Notes: generated by a model from the sequence alone, not told the origin. A DNA stretch of 43,146 nucleotides from Peptococcaceae bacterium (GCA_900759105.1 CAAETY010000082.1:1-43146), one strand, 5' to 3'. Positions 8,014 through 17,562 are shown, counted from the stretch's first letter. A program made the numbers and translations.

Positions 8014-9006
8014 TTATTTTTCAAAGGATACTTTATGTTCTACACCATCTGCATCGGTTGCAATAAGTGCTCCATCTACAATATCCAGTTTACAAGTATT
8101 GATGTTAAAATCTACATCAAAGGCTTTCGCATTTTTGGTATCACCTAATGGCGCAACATAGACAACCTTGGGATTCACATTCCATGGGCCTTGATCGGAA
8201 CCATCGGTATAATAGATATGTGCATTGTCAAGAGCATAATCGGTTTTGTATGGAATAGTGCCAATATATTCGAGGGCACCGTCTTTTCCTTGAGCAAGAC
8301 TAGGCGCTACAAATACAAAGCGTTCAGTACCGCCCATTAAACCAACATGACCAATCGTAAGGGTCGCCTTATTGTTCGTTACCTTACTTGTACCAATGGT
8401 ATAACTCCCCATATTTTCAGGGGTAAATAATTTTCCAATGATATCTTCCGGAACACTCAGCGTACAGGTTTGTCCGGATGTTGCATGGCGTGCTTCCACT
8501 ACGATTCTTTCACAACCGGCAGCAAGCTTATAGCTCCATTTTTTCAAAGCCTCTGTCTGTGATGACACCATATCGGTTACAACATTTACCGTTTTGGTTG
8601 CAGAAATCCATTCCACAGAGCCAAAAGATTCACCCAATGCACGAATCGGTACATAGGAGCGACCATTCACAAATACCATTGGTGCATCAAGAGGTTTAGT
8701 TTCACCATTGATGGTACAAGTTTTGGCATCTTTTTTGAAAACAGCAGAATAATTATATTTATCGTTACTGATTGTTACAGTGCCGTCCTTATAATCTACT
8801 ACACAATCTACCATTTCACCCACTAGGCGCAGCGGAATCATTGTACGCCCGTTATCTGTCACATAAGGCGCCCCCATTGACGCGTCCGCATTTACCGACA
8901 CCCCATTGAGCGCAAGATTCACGTTAATAGGTGCGGCTTGCATTGGCATGGCGCACATTGTCGCCATCACTCCGGTTGCAACAAGCGTCTTCAAAGATTT
9001 TTTCAT
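8014..9006 (-). CDS. secreted copper-amine-oxidase N-terminal-domain protein
   Basis: Predicted exported protein (330 aa). The signal peptide is MKKSLKTLVATGVMATMCAMPMQA, cleaved near AAP. Residues about 30-150 carry the duplicated copper amine oxidase N-domain pattern: TMIPLRLVGEMVDCVVDY...VTIS and SYVPIRALGESFGSVEW...TVNV. This fold is usually a non-catalytic wall or stalk module in Clostridia and Negativicutes. The remaining 180 residues are not recognised and contain no visible catalytic motif. ATG at 9006 is chosen because GGAGGG lies 7 nt upstream and the signal peptide starts there; a start seven codons earlier has no ribosome site. Confidence 0.88.
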   Translation of the reverse strand: MKKSLKTLVATGVMATMCAMPMQAAPINVNLALNGVSVNADASMGAPYVTDNGRTMIPLRLVGEMVDCVVDYKDGTVTISNDKYNYSAVFKKDAKTCTINGETKPLDAPMVFVNGRSYVPIRALGESFGSVEWISATKTVNVVTDMVSSQTEALKKWSYKLAAGCERIVVEARHATSGQTCTLSVPEDIIGKLFTPENMGSYTIGTSKVTNNKATLTIGHVGLMGGTERFVFVAPSLAQGKDGALEYIGTIPYKTDYALDNAHIYYTDGSDQGPWNVNPKVVYVAPLGDTKNAKAFDVDFNINTCKLDIVDGALIATDADGVEHKVSFEK

Positions 9007-9061
9007 GGTTAGTCCCTCCATCTTCACTTTTCATTGTTTTTAGTCAATTCTCTTTTGATAT

Positions 9062-9090
9062 ACTATAACACAGATGAAATTATCTGACAA
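9062..9090 (-). promoter_or_regulatory. promoter of the copper-amine-oxidase-N gene
   Basis: Minus strand: -35 TTGTCA (9090-9085), 17-bp spacer, -10 TATAGT (9067-9062) with the extended TG one base upstream. Confidence 0.8.
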
Positions 9091-9118
9091 CTTAATGGCG
9101 CGACACACTTTCCCTAAC

Positions 9119-9153
9119 ACAAAGAGGTTCGACATTCTGTCGAACCTCTTTGT
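9119..9153 (-). terminator. terminator of the DUF4491 gene
   Basis: A perfect 16-bp stem (9119-9134 with 9138-9153, loop TTC) lies 9 bp beyond the stop at 9162. The U-tract is short on the minus strand (CTCTTTGTGTT), but the stem is very stable. Confidence 0.75.
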
Positions 9154-9161
9154 CTGCTATT

Positions 9162-9464
9162 TTACTTTTTTACACGCTTTGGATTTGCCGGAAACCAGCC
9201 TTTTGCGACACGTTCTTCTTGTTCCTTTACTTCAAGAACCCCCCAAAGTGCAGAGAAGCCAAAAAGCGCCACCGCAGTGTTTGCTATCACGTTCTTGATA
9301 CGCAAAGAAAGCGCCATGCACGCTACACCAACGCCGGCAAAAAGTGGTGCGCAGGTTTTAGCACCATAATGATATTCTCCCTTAATAACAATCGGATGCC
9401 AAGTTCCGATAATGAGGAAGCTTATTGCCCCCAGCACAATACCTTTGAAATTGAGTTTATCCAC
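9162..9464 (-). CDS. DUF4491-type small membrane protein
   Basis: 100-aa protein starting VDKLNFKGIVLGAISFLIIGTWHPIVIKGEYHYG. The FLIIG-x-x-HPIVIK-x-EY-x-xG pattern is that of DUF4491, small integral membrane proteins of unknown function. Three hydrophobic segments are visible (about 8-25, 39-57, 65-80). The GTG start at 9464 is chosen because AAGGAG lies 7 nt upstream; the frame stays open upstream but has no ribosome site there. It follows ftsZ after a terminator and I see no clear promoter of its own, so read-through is possible. Confidence 0.75.
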   Translation of the reverse strand: MDKLNFKGIVLGAISFLIIGTWHPIVIKGEYHYGAKTCAPLFAGVGVACMALSLRIKNVIANTAVALFGFSALWGVLEVKEQEERVAKGWFPANPKRVKK

Positions 9465-9526
9465 TTCAAATCTCCTTTCTCTAAGTACCCTCGGCCCTGC
9501 CCCAAATCTCAGCCGATTTTGCATAT

Positions 9527-9559
9527 AAAAAAACCCGGATTATTGTAATCCGGGTTTTT
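9527..9559 (-). terminator. ftsZ terminator
   Basis: An 11-bp perfect stem AACCCGGATTA (9532-9542) / TAATCCGGGTT (9546-9556) is flanked by A7 and T5 runs, 10 bp past the ftsZ stop. Confidence 0.92.
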
Positions 9560-9568
9560 GGCAACAAA

Positions 9569-10663
9569 TTAGCGGTTTCTGTTTCTCAAGAAATCCGGAA
9601 TATGAACATCTTCATACCCACCGGTTGCACGACGTGGTGCCTGTTTTTCAACGTTGCCTCTTTGAGGAGTCTTTGGTGCAACTGGTCTGCTATACTCAGG
9701 TTCTTCGTCAGGACGACGCGCAAAACCGGTAGCAATAACGGTCACGCGGATATCATCCTTTGCACCTGGGTCATCGATAACACCAAAGATAACATCCGGT
9801 TCGCCACCGGTTGCATCGTTGATGTAGTCAACAGCTTCTTGAGTTTCCATAAGGGTAGGGTTGTTACCGGAAATGTTGATAAGAAGAGCGCTTGCCCCTT
9901 CGATAGAGGTTTCAAGCAATGGAGAAGAAATTGCAGCCTTTGCAGCAGCAACGGCACGGTCTTCACCCTTACCAACACCAACGCCCATGAGCGCAGTCCC
10001 GGTATTTTGCATGGTAGAACGAACGTCAGCAAAGTCGAGGTTGATCATTGCATTCTTGGTGATGGTATCTGCAATCCCTTGAACCCCTTGACGCAATACA
10101 TCGTCAGCGTATTCAAAAGCTTCTTTCATGGTCATTTCCTTGCTGGCAATTTCCAACAAGCGGTCGTTAGGAATAGTAACCAAGGAGTCAACCTTATCGA
10201 TTAATTCATTGATCCCTTCAACAGCGTTCTTTTGACGCTTGCGACCTTCAAATTTGAATGGTTTGGTAACAACGCCGATAGTGAGCGCACCTTGGCTCTT
10301 TGCGATTTCTGCTACAACAGCAGCTGCACCGGTACCGGTACCGCCACCCATCCCGGCAGTAACGAATACAAGGTCAGCGCCTTCGAGTGCTGCAGCGATT
10401 TCTTCGCGGCTTTCTTCAGCAGCCTTTTGACCGATTTCAGGGTTACCGCCTGCACCCAAACCACGGGTAAGTTTTACACCAATTTGAATCTTGGTGTCTG
10501 CATTGGATTGAGCCAATACTTGTGCATCGGTGTTTGCAACGATAAATTCTACGTTGTCAACACTGGTTGCAATCATGCGTTCAACAGCGTTACCGCCGCC
10601 ACCGCCTACGCCAATTACTTTAATAACGGCGACATTATTATTTTTATCATCGAGTTGGAACAT
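9569..10663 (-). CDS. ftsZ: cell division GTPase FtsZ
   Basis: Tubulin homologue that forms the Z-ring (364 aa). Seen: the N-terminal VIGVGGGGGNAV glycine loop, the GTP-binding signature GMGGGTGTGAAAV (about 104-112), the T7-loop region with NLDFADVRS, and the conserved C-terminal peptide DVHIPDFLRNRNR that docks membrane tethers and regulators. ATG at 10663 is chosen because GGAGGG lies 7-8 nt before it; the GTG five codons upstream overlaps that ribosome site. It is the last gene of the dcw cluster, with its own promoter (10705-10733). ftsA is not adjacent, so the ring needs another tether here or an ftsA elsewhere. Confidence 0.98.
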   Translation of the reverse strand: MFQLDDKNNNVAVIKVIGVGGGGGNAVERMIATSVDNVEFIVANTDAQVLAQSNADTKIQIGVKLTRGLGAGGNPEIGQKAAEESREEIAAALEGADLVFVTAGMGGGTGTGAAAVVAEIAKSQGALTIGVVTKPFKFEGRKRQKNAVEGINELIDKVDSLVTIPNDRLLEIASKEMTMKEAFEYADDVLRQGVQGIADTITKNAMINLDFADVRSTMQNTGTALMGVGVGKGEDRAVAAAKAAISSPLLETSIEGASALLINISGNNPTLMETQEAVDYINDATGGEPDVIFGVIDDPGAKDDIRVTVIATGFARRPDEEPEYSRPVAPKTPQRGNVEKQAPRRATGGYEDVHIPDFLRNRNR

Positions 10664-10704
10664 CCAGGATCCCTCCACACAAAATTTCTAGCACTATTAT
10701 TTTA

Positions 10705-10733
10705 ATAATATACTATATTACATGCTGTTGCAA
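10705..10733 (-). promoter_or_regulatory. ftsZ promoter
   Basis: Minus strand: -35 TTGCAA (10733-10728), 17-bp spacer, -10 TATTAT (10710-10705), about 42 bp upstream of the ftsZ ATG. Confidence 0.72.
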
Positions 10734-10804
10734 TTATTTTTCGTCAAAAGCACCATTCTTTACCACATTGTATCCTTTCACGGGTATGTTATGCCCGATG
10801 GAAT

Positions 10805-12160
10805 TTATGTGTTGTCGGTGTTTTCCGTGTCGGTATTGTCACCTTGTTCATTATAGGTTGTTTCGGTTTGGTCCGTCATGCCACTTTCATTATTATTTTC
10901 AGTGCCTTCGGTGTTTGTATTTTCCGTTGTATCACTGTTGGCACGGTCATTTTTCTCTTGAATAGACGTGCTATCTTTTGACTGGTTTACAATATCGGAA
11001 ACATCAAGATTACTGTAGCCCTCAAGCACCACAACAGGCGATTTTTCGTAGCGAATATCAATTGCTTCGATTGGGTCTTCAATGATGTCACTCAAAATAA
11101 CTTGATTGATGATGTCGTTCAAGGTTGCCATGCGCGTTTCAATATTGTTTACACTACCGATACGAATCTCAAGCCCTTGGCTGGTGTAGGCAAGAATATT
11201 GTTGCGGTCTTTGATATTGATTTCCTGCAGCATTCGTAAGAGGTCATCATCACAGGCATTGATAATACGCAAGATATCTTCAAAGCGTTCGTTGTCCTTG
11301 AACGCTTCGCCCGGCGCCGGTACGTCTTCCATTTTAAAGCCGGTTATAAGCGGTAAGCTCAAATTTGACAGCGATTTTGTATTATCGAGTAAAATCCCGT
11401 CTTTGCTAAATTGCAGATAGTTGCTGTTATTTAACAGCACCCCCGCCGGCTGACGTTCGGTGACATTGATTTCCAAGCGGTGTGGGAAATGGCGACTGAT
11501 TCTGACATCATCCACATAAGGATATGCTAACAGCTCATTTTCTGCTTTTGAAATATTGAAGCGGAATAAATTTTGTCCGATTGGATTACTCGTCATTTCA
11601 AGCACTTTGTCATCGGACATATATTTAAGCTCATTGATGTCCACCTTATCGATTTTCATTAGCGGGCCTAGGAGCACCACAATAGCTGCAACTGCTATCA
11701 CAATACCGACAAGTAAGGCAATAAACTGTGGCGGATAGACGCTTGCTTGCTTTTGCTTTTTCTGCTTCTTTGTTTTCTTCGCTTTTGCTTTTTTGTCCGG
11801 TTTTGTCTGCTGTGACGGTTTTTTTTTGTTTTTTGGCGCACGTGCCGATCGCTTTTCTAGTGTATCAGTCTGCTTTGCCACATCAACATCAAGTTTCGAC
11901 GTCACAATACCTTCTTCATCGTCAGTTTGGGGATTGTTCAGTATCAAATCCAATCGCGCCTTGAAGTCATCGATTTCTGCATCGATTTTTTTCATCTCTT
12001 CGGATTCTGTTACCAACGCTTCCGCTTTCGCTTCTGCGGCACGTTTTTCTTGACGTTTCTTTTCTTCCTGTTCGCGCTCATACGCAAGATACGCTTCAGG
12101 AATAATCACATCTTCTTCTTTTATCTTTGGACCTCTGTTTTTATCTCTAAAAAGTTTCAA
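10805..12160 (-). CDS. ftsQ: cell division protein FtsQ/DivIB with long low-complexity tails
   Basis: Bitopic divisome protein (451 aa). A cytoplasmic N-terminal region of about 140 residues is charged, with a coiled-coil-like KKRQEKRAAEAKAEAL and a lysine-rich stretch before the membrane. One membrane segment (about 146-167) follows, then the POTRA domain (IDKVDINELKYMSDDKVLEM... to INVTERQPAGVL) and the beta domain. The last about 55 residues are an N/T/E/D-rich tail with repeats of TENT/NTE type. It starts at TTG with AAGGTGG about 8 nt upstream; no ATG fits the frame there. Many DivIB proteins have extended cytoplasmic parts, but both ends are unusually long here. Confidence 0.92.
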   Translation of the reverse strand: MKLFRDKNRGPKIKEEDVIIPEAYLAYEREQEEKKRQEKRAAEAKAEALVTESEEMKKIDAEIDDFKARLDLILNNPQTDDEEGIVTSKLDVDVAKQTDTLEKRSARAPKNKKKPSQQTKPDKKAKAKKTKKQKKQKQASVYPPQFIALLVGIVIAVAAIVVLLGPLMKIDKVDINELKYMSDDKVLEMTSNPIGQNLFRFNISKAENELLAYPYVDDVRISRHFPHRLEINVTERQPAGVLLNNSNYLQFSKDGILLDNTKSLSNLSLPLITGFKMEDVPAPGEAFKDNERFEDILRIINACDDDLLRMLQEINIKDRNNILAYTSQGLEIRIGSVNNIETRMATLNDIINQVILSDIIEDPIEAIDIRYEKSPVVVLEGYSNLDVSDIVNQSKDSTSIQEKNDRANSDTTENTNTEGTENNNESGMTDQTETTYNEQGDNTDTENTDNT

Positions 12161-12197
12161 TTAGCATCCACCTTTTCCGCTAACAGTCACAGTCCTC

Positions 12198-13577
12198 TTA
12201 TTCGTACTTTTCTTCCAAAGCTTTTACAATCAACGGTGCTTGTTTCCATACTGAGCCTGCGCCCAAAACAAGAACCAAATCCCCTTCTTGAAGGGTATTG
12301 ATAAAGCCACTGGTCAAATATTCATCGTTAACCACTTGTGCATGTTTTTCAGCATCCACGGAGTCAGCAATCAATTGACTGGATACGCCTTCAATTGGTG
12401 CTTCACCGGCAGGGAATACATCAAGCAATACCACAGCATCTGCTTGGGATAAAGAACGTGCAAATTCTTTTGCCAAGAACTGTGTACGAGAGTAACGATG
12501 TGGCTGGAATACAGCAACGATGCGGCCATTGTGAGCTGCTCTTGCCGCTTCCAAGGTTGCAGCAATTTCTGTTGGATGGTGCGCGTAATCATCGTAAACA
12601 GCGATATTGTTTACTGTACCTTGATGCTGGAAACGACGACGAGTGCCCTTATATGCCTTTAAGGTAGCCGCAATTTGTTCAAAGGTCAGCCCGGCGTCCA
12701 AGCCAACAACGATAGCAGCTGTTGCATTGGAAATATTGTGTTTACCGGGAACGTTTAATTCCAAGTGGCCAATAAAGTTATCACCGTTATAGATGTCCGC
12801 TTCATTCTTCATGCCAACCTGCTTATGATTCATAATGCGGTATTGGGAGCGTTCATGAAAACCATAGGTTTTCATCGGTACCGGAGATTGTGCTGCAATA
12901 GAAAAAGATTCTTCACAATCTGCATTCAAAAGGCAACGGCCCTGAGGATTGGTCTTGTGCAAGAATTGCTTGAAGGTGGTACGGATTTCATCAATATCTT
13001 TGTAGTGATCCAAGTGATCTTCTTCGATGTTGGTGATTACCGTATACCATGGTAATAGATTGATAAAGCTGCCATCACTTTCGTCGGCCTCTGCCACAAA
13101 CCATTCGCCTTTGCCGTTTTTAGCGTTACTACCGATATCGCTGATAACACCACCGACAACGATGGTTGGATCCAAGCCGTTCTTTTCAAAGCAAAGGGCA
13201 ATCATAGAGGAGGTAGTGGTTTTTCCGTGGGAGCCTGCTACGCAAATTGCCTTTTGATCCTGCATCAAATAGCCAAGCATTTCGGAACGGTGTACCACCG
13301 GAATTCCTTTTTCACGTGCAGCTTGAAATTCCACATTATTTTCGCGAATCGCTGTGGACCGTACCACTAAATCGATATCATCGGTGATATTTTCCGCTTT
13401 TTGAGGAATATTGATGGTTGCCCCGCGACCGCGCAACATTTGAACTTGATCGGATTCGTTAAGGTCGGAACCGCTAATCTTAAAGCCACGCTCGAGCATA
13501 ACTTCTGCAATAGCACTCATTCCTATCCCACCGATACCAATAAAGTGAACATGCTTATATTTTACTTGATTGTCCAC
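12198..13577 (-). CDS. murC: UDP-N-acetylmuramate--L-alanine ligase
   Basis: Adds the first stem-peptide residue, L-Ala, to UDP-MurNAc in the cytoplasm (459 aa). Mur ligase plan: N-terminal Rossmann UDP-binding domain with HFIGIGGIGMSAIA (about 9-22), ATP-binding GSHGKTTT (about 115-122), the central domain with NIEEDHLDHY, and a C-terminal domain with DDYAHHPTEI. The GTG at 13577 follows GAGGTG by 6 nt and is preferred over the GTG three codons earlier, which has no usable ribosome site. In most dcw clusters murB follows murC; here ftsQ follows directly after 37 nt. Confidence 0.96.
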   Translation of the reverse strand: MDNQVKYKHVHFIGIGGIGMSAIAEVMLERGFKISGSDLNESDQVQMLRGRGATINIPQKAENITDDIDLVVRSTAIRENNVEFQAAREKGIPVVHRSEMLGYLMQDQKAICVAGSHGKTTTSSMIALCFEKNGLDPTIVVGGVISDIGSNAKNGKGEWFVAEADESDGSFINLLPWYTVITNIEEDHLDHYKDIDEIRTTFKQFLHKTNPQGRCLLNADCEESFSIAAQSPVPMKTYGFHERSQYRIMNHKQVGMKNEADIYNGDNFIGHLELNVPGKHNISNATAAIVVGLDAGLTFEQIAATLKAYKGTRRRFQHQGTVNNIAVYDDYAHHPTEIAATLEAARAAHNGRIVAVFQPHRYSRTQFLAKEFARSLSQADAVVLLDVFPAGEAPIEGVSSQLIADSVDAEKHAQVVNDEYLTSGFINTLQEGDLVLVLGAGSVWKQAPLIVKALEEKYE

Positions 13578-13594
13578 TATCCTCACCTCTTTAA

Positions 13595-14704
13595 TTATTT
13601 TCTAAAAGTGTTGACCAGCATCATAATGTCATCCATGGCTGCCGGTCTTGCCAGATTTTGCATATTGTTTTTCTTTTCCTTATAGTAAGCGTCATCTTTT
13701 AAGAACTTCTCTAATGTGCTCATTAGCTTTGGCACCGTCATGTCATCATCAAGAATCATTTCACCGGCGCCTGCATCCACAACCGCTTGCGCGTTGAACT
13801 GTTGATGATTATCACTCGCATATGGATATGGAATTAAAATTCCAGGAAGACCACACATCGCAATTTCCGCAAGGAAGGTTGCACCGGCTCGACCAATAAC
13901 GACATCTGCTGCAGCCAACGCATATGGCATGTCATGACTATACTCTAGGAAGCACAGGCGTTCATTGCGAAGCACCGCACTGCTGCTTTCTTTAATAAGC
14001 AGGCTGGTTTCCACATAACCGGCTTTTCCGGTAATAAAGATAATTTGCACGTCCGGATTGTCCAAAAGTCCGGAAAGCGCCAATGCACACACGCGGTTAA
14101 TGGTGCGTGCGCCACGGCTGCCGCCTGTTATCAAAATAGTTTTTTTGTTTGGATCTAAGCCGAACTTTGCACAGCCATCTTCTTTACTAATTTTACCAAT
14201 GTCTTCACGAACAGGCAAACCGGTAAGCACAGTTTCTTTTGCTTTTACAAAAAATTTTGCTGCTTCCGGATAATTGATGAGCACCTTGTTCACACGAGTA
14301 GAGAGCATCCGGTTGGTCATCCCAGGATAAGCATTTTGTTCATGAATCATGGCCGGGATATGATTCATGCATGCCATGAGCACAGTTGGCCCACATACAA
14401 AGCCACCAGTGCCAATAACCAAATCCGGCTTGAATGCCTTGATGTATTTTTTTGCTTCGAGCACACCTTTGGCGTTAACCAACACACTCTTTACAAGTGC
14501 CGGTGTCAGCTTACGCGGCAAGCCCTTTGCTGAAATTGTTTTGAATGGGATGTTAGTGGTCGGCACAATATTGTTTTCAAGGCCATTATCACACCCAATA
14601 TAGAGCACTTCACTCCCCGGAATATCTTCCAAAATGCGTTCTGCAATTGCCAATGCAGGATAGATGTGGCCGCCGGTACCGCCACCGGAAACAATCACTC
14701 TCAT
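13595..14704 (-). CDS. murG: UDP-N-acetylglucosamine--lipid I GlcNAc transferase MurG
   Basis: Peripheral membrane glycosyltransferase that converts lipid I to lipid II (369 aa). Visible: N-terminal SGGGTGGHIYPALA glycine loop, FVCGPTVLMA, GGSRGARTIN at the start of the second Rossmann domain, and the UDP-GlcNAc site IGRAGATFLAEIAMCGLPGILIPYP. ATG at 14704 is preceded by GGGGGAAAG; an ATG nine codons upstream lies before this ribosome site. Gap to murC is 17 nt. Confidence 0.97.
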   Translation of the reverse strand: MRVIVSGGGTGGHIYPALAIAERILEDIPGSEVLYIGCDNGLENNIVPTTNIPFKTISAKGLPRKLTPALVKSVLVNAKGVLEAKKYIKAFKPDLVIGTGGFVCGPTVLMACMNHIPAMIHEQNAYPGMTNRMLSTRVNKVLINYPEAAKFFVKAKETVLTGLPVREDIGKISKEDGCAKFGLDPNKKTILITGGSRGARTINRVCALALSGLLDNPDVQIIFITGKAGYVETSLLIKESSSAVLRNERLCFLEYSHDMPYALAAADVVIGRAGATFLAEIAMCGLPGILIPYPYASDNHQQFNAQAVVDAGAGEMILDDDMTVPKLMSTLEKFLKDDAYYKEKKNNMQNLARPAAMDDIMMLVNTFRK

Positions 14705-14741
14705 ACTCTTTCCCCCAATATTTTTCTTCATATCATTTCAG

Positions 14742-16217
14742 TCACTGTTGTGTACTGTGGTTTCTATTTTTTCTAGGTTTATCCTTTGCTACAAAGCGGG
14801 ACATATTCAGCAAGATACCTACAATAATCAATGTAATGACCAAGGAGGTCCCACCATAGCTGATAAACGGCAAGGTAATACCGGTTACAGGTAACACCCC
14901 TACAGCAACGCCCATATTAATCAGCGCTTGCACGATAATAATGGATGTACAGCCAAAGGCAAGATAGGATTTATAGCTGTCTTCGATATGCGCCGCAATC
15001 CAAAAGCCACGCCATGCAAAAGCCATAAAGAGTCCGAGCACCAATAATGCCCCGATAATCCCGAGTTCTTCACCGATAACCGAATAAATAAAGTCAGTGT
15101 GCATCCCCGGTAAATACAAAAGCTTTTGCCCACTGTTCCCAAGGCCGACACCAAAAAGGCCACCAGAACCAAATGCATACAAGCTTTGTACCAATTGATA
15201 CGCAGAACCGCTTGCCGCATCTGCTTCGGTTTGGCTCAAAAAGCCTAAAATACGCTGTAAGCGATATGGTTCTTGGATGCATGCCGCAACTACACCGAGA
15301 AGTCCGGCGCCAACAACAGCAAGCATCCCTTTTTTGGACAAGCCCGCCACAATAAACATGGAGAAGCAGCCCCCAAAAATGGCAAGTGCAGAGCCCAAGT
15401 CTTCCGATGCAATGGCCAGTAAGGCAATAAGCATCACTGCAAAAATCATTATATTGCCACGGTCTTTTTTTACGTCATACACGCTATCCTTAATCAAATC
15501 CGCTGTGCAGATAACCATGAGTGGCTTAGCAAATTCCGATGGCGTAAAGCGAATCCCGGCTATAGTCACCCAACGGGTCGCCCCAAGGCTTTCTTCACCG
15601 TTAAAAATGGTATAGATAACCAGCACCGTCACCACGCATAATGCGGCCGGCGCAATGCGTTTAAACCATTCCGGCGAGATATTCATAATATATAGCATGG
15701 CAAAAACACCCATAACGCCGTAGGCTAATTGACGAATGAAATAACTGTAGGCATTGCCATTTTCCAGCAATGAGCGGTAACTGGAGGCTGAAAAAACCAT
15801 GATAACTCCAATTGCTACCAACAATACAGCGATATCAAAAATCAAAAAATCAGGACTGCCATGGGTGGCCTTCATTTTCGCAAAGAATTGCGCAAATAGC
15901 GATTTTCCCTTTGCTATTTTTTGTTTATTCTTTTTTTTAGGCGCTTTCGGCGTCGCCTTTTTGGGGCGACGCACTGCCTCGTCTGCATGCTCGCGCTGCA
16001 TGTTTTCTAAACGATGCTGCTCGGCACGCTCTTGAATAGTGGGCTCTCTGTGGTTGGCCATTGACATCGCTTGTCTTGACGATTGATTCATGGCTTGCCG
16101 TTGCCCTACGGTTTGTTTCTGTTGAGGCGTACGCCTCACTTGCTGTGGCTGTCGCTGTTTGGATTCATACGATGCCATCGAAGGGCGCTTTGGCCCTTTA
16201 TTATTGTTTTGCTGCAT
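14742..16217 (-). CDS. ftsW: lipid II polymerase FtsW with N-terminal extension
   Basis: SEDS-family septal peptidoglycan glycosyltransferase (491 aa), normally about 370-400. The first 120 residues are soluble, rich in Q, R and K, with no membrane segment; SEDS helices then begin at FLIFDIAVLLVAIGVIMVFSASS. Conserved parts include the loop around DFIYSVIGEELGIIGALLVL and the end PFISYGGTSLVI. The ATG overlaps the murD stop by 17 nt in another frame and has GAAGGA 4 nt upstream, so the long N-terminus is probably real. A start near the first helix would lack a ribosome site. Works with the PASTA PBP encoded upstream. Confidence 0.94.
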   Translation of the reverse strand: MQQNNNKGPKRPSMASYESKQRQPQQVRRTPQQKQTVGQRQAMNQSSRQAMSMANHREPTIQERAEQHRLENMQREHADEAVRRPKKATPKAPKKKNKQKIAKGKSLFAQFFAKMKATHGSPDFLIFDIAVLLVAIGVIMVFSASSYRSLLENGNAYSYFIRQLAYGVMGVFAMLYIMNISPEWFKRIAPAALCVVTVLVIYTIFNGEESLGATRWVTIAGIRFTPSEFAKPLMVICTADLIKDSVYDVKKDRGNIMIFAVMLIALLAIASEDLGSALAIFGGCFSMFIVAGLSKKGMLAVVGAGLLGVVAACIQEPYRLQRILGFLSQTEADAASGSAYQLVQSLYAFGSGGLFGVGLGNSGQKLLYLPGMHTDFIYSVIGEELGIIGALLVLGLFMAFAWRGFWIAAHIEDSYKSYLAFGCTSIIIVQALINMGVAVGVLPVTGITLPFISYGGTSLVITLIIVGILLNMSRFVAKDKPRKNRNHSTQQ

Positions 16218-17562
16218 AATCCTTCACCAGTTTTTTGAAAAGATCGCCGCGCTGTTCAAAGTTATCGAACATATCCCAGCTGGCACATGCAGGTGAGAGT
16301 AAGACTACATCTCCGGCTTGCGCTGCGTTATGCGCTTTAGCTACTGCATCTTCAAAGGAATCCGCACATTCATAGTCTTTATATTCTGTACGGTTAAAGG
16401 CATCAATAAAATCACCGGTCGCAGCACCAACAAGGACAACCTTGCGGCAATGTTCACGCATCAACGGAACCAATGGCGCAAAGTCGCTGCCTTTGTTTTT
16501 GCCACCGGCAATCAATACAATCGGACGGTTACCATAGGATCCCAATGCTTTTTCGGTAGAATCCGGATTGGTACCCTTAGAGTCATTTACATAAAGTACA
16601 TCGTTAATCGTTGCAACCGGTTCCATGCGATGGGCAACACCCTTAAAAGCAATTAAACGTTCTTTAATCACATCCTTGGATTGTCCCATCAGCAAGGCAC
16701 TGAGAGAAGCAGCCATTGCATTTTGCAAATTATGGCTCCCTACAATGCCAATATCATCTGCGGCAATCAGCACTTGTGGCTGCGCATTGCTATCCAAGCT
16801 ATACATCACATTGCCGTTTTCCAGCCACATACCTTCCTTGAGAATTTCCTTTTGAGAAAAGAAATACACATGGCTATGTGCATTTTCTGCCATTGCAGAA
16901 ACAATGGCATCATCCTTATTTAAGAGCACGTAGTCTTCAGCTGTTTGATTTTTGAAGATGTTGGCTTTGGCTTGACCGTATGCTTCCATGGTTTTGTGAC
17001 GATCCAAATGGTCAGGGGTAAGGTTCATAATTACCGCTACCTTTGGACGGAATGCGTCAACGCTCTCCAATTGGAAGCTGCTCATTTCGGCAACCACAAT
17101 ATCTTGCGCGGTCATCTGTGGGCATTGGCTGATAAGCGGTAAGCCAATATTGCCGCCGGCCACAACCTTGCGACCTTCTTTTTCGAGAAGCACCGCAGTA
17201 AGCGTCGTGGTGGTTGTTTTACCATTGGTCCCGGTAATTGCCACAAACGGCACCTCACTATGGCGAAAAGCCAATTCCGGTTCACTGATTACCGGAATTT
17301 TCAATTCACGTGCCTTCACAACCGGAGGGATTGTAAGTGGAACGCCCGGACTCATAACAAGCATTGCCGGGCGAATCGCTTCCACATCCGGTTGTTCGCC
17401 CCAAACATATTCAATAGATGTATGACCAAGCTGCGCTTCAACTTTTTCTGCAACCTTGGTGTTCATATCGCTAAGCACGACATTTTTACCGATAGAAATT
17501 AAGTATTCCGCACTGGCAATGCCACTACGCGCAGCGCCGATGATTAAAATAACGTTTTCCAC
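16201..17562 (-). CDS. murD: UDP-N-acetylmuramoyl-L-alanine--D-glutamate ligase
   Basis: Adds D-Glu to UDP-MurNAc-L-Ala (453 aa). Rossmann start IIGAARSGIASAEYL, ATP P-loop GTNGKTTTT (about 111-118), NLTPDHLDRH in the central domain and the C-terminal domain with DSKGTNPDSTEKAL and LIAGGKNKGSDF, all typical of MurD. The start is GTG with GGGGAGGA about 9 nt upstream. Its last codons carry the ftsW start. Confidence 0.96.
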   Translation of the reverse strand: MENVILIIGAARSGIASAEYLISIGKNVVLSDMNTKVAEKVEAQLGHTSIEYVWGEQPDVEAIRPAMLVMSPGVPLTIPPVVKARELKIPVISEPELAFRHSEVPFVAITGTNGKTTTTTLTAVLLEKEGRKVVAGGNIGLPLISQCPQMTAQDIVVAEMSSFQLESVDAFRPKVAVIMNLTPDHLDRHKTMEAYGQAKANIFKNQTAEDYVLLNKDDAIVSAMAENAHSHVYFFSQKEILKEGMWLENGNVMYSLDSNAQPQVLIAADDIGIVGSHNLQNAMAASLSALLMGQSKDVIKERLIAFKGVAHRMEPVATINDVLYVNDSKGTNPDSTEKALGSYGNRPIVLIAGGKNKGSDFAPLVPLMREHCRKVVLVGAATGDFIDAFNRTEYKDYECADSFEDAVAKAHNAAQAGDVVLLSPACASWDMFDNFEQRGDLFKKLVKDYAAKQ

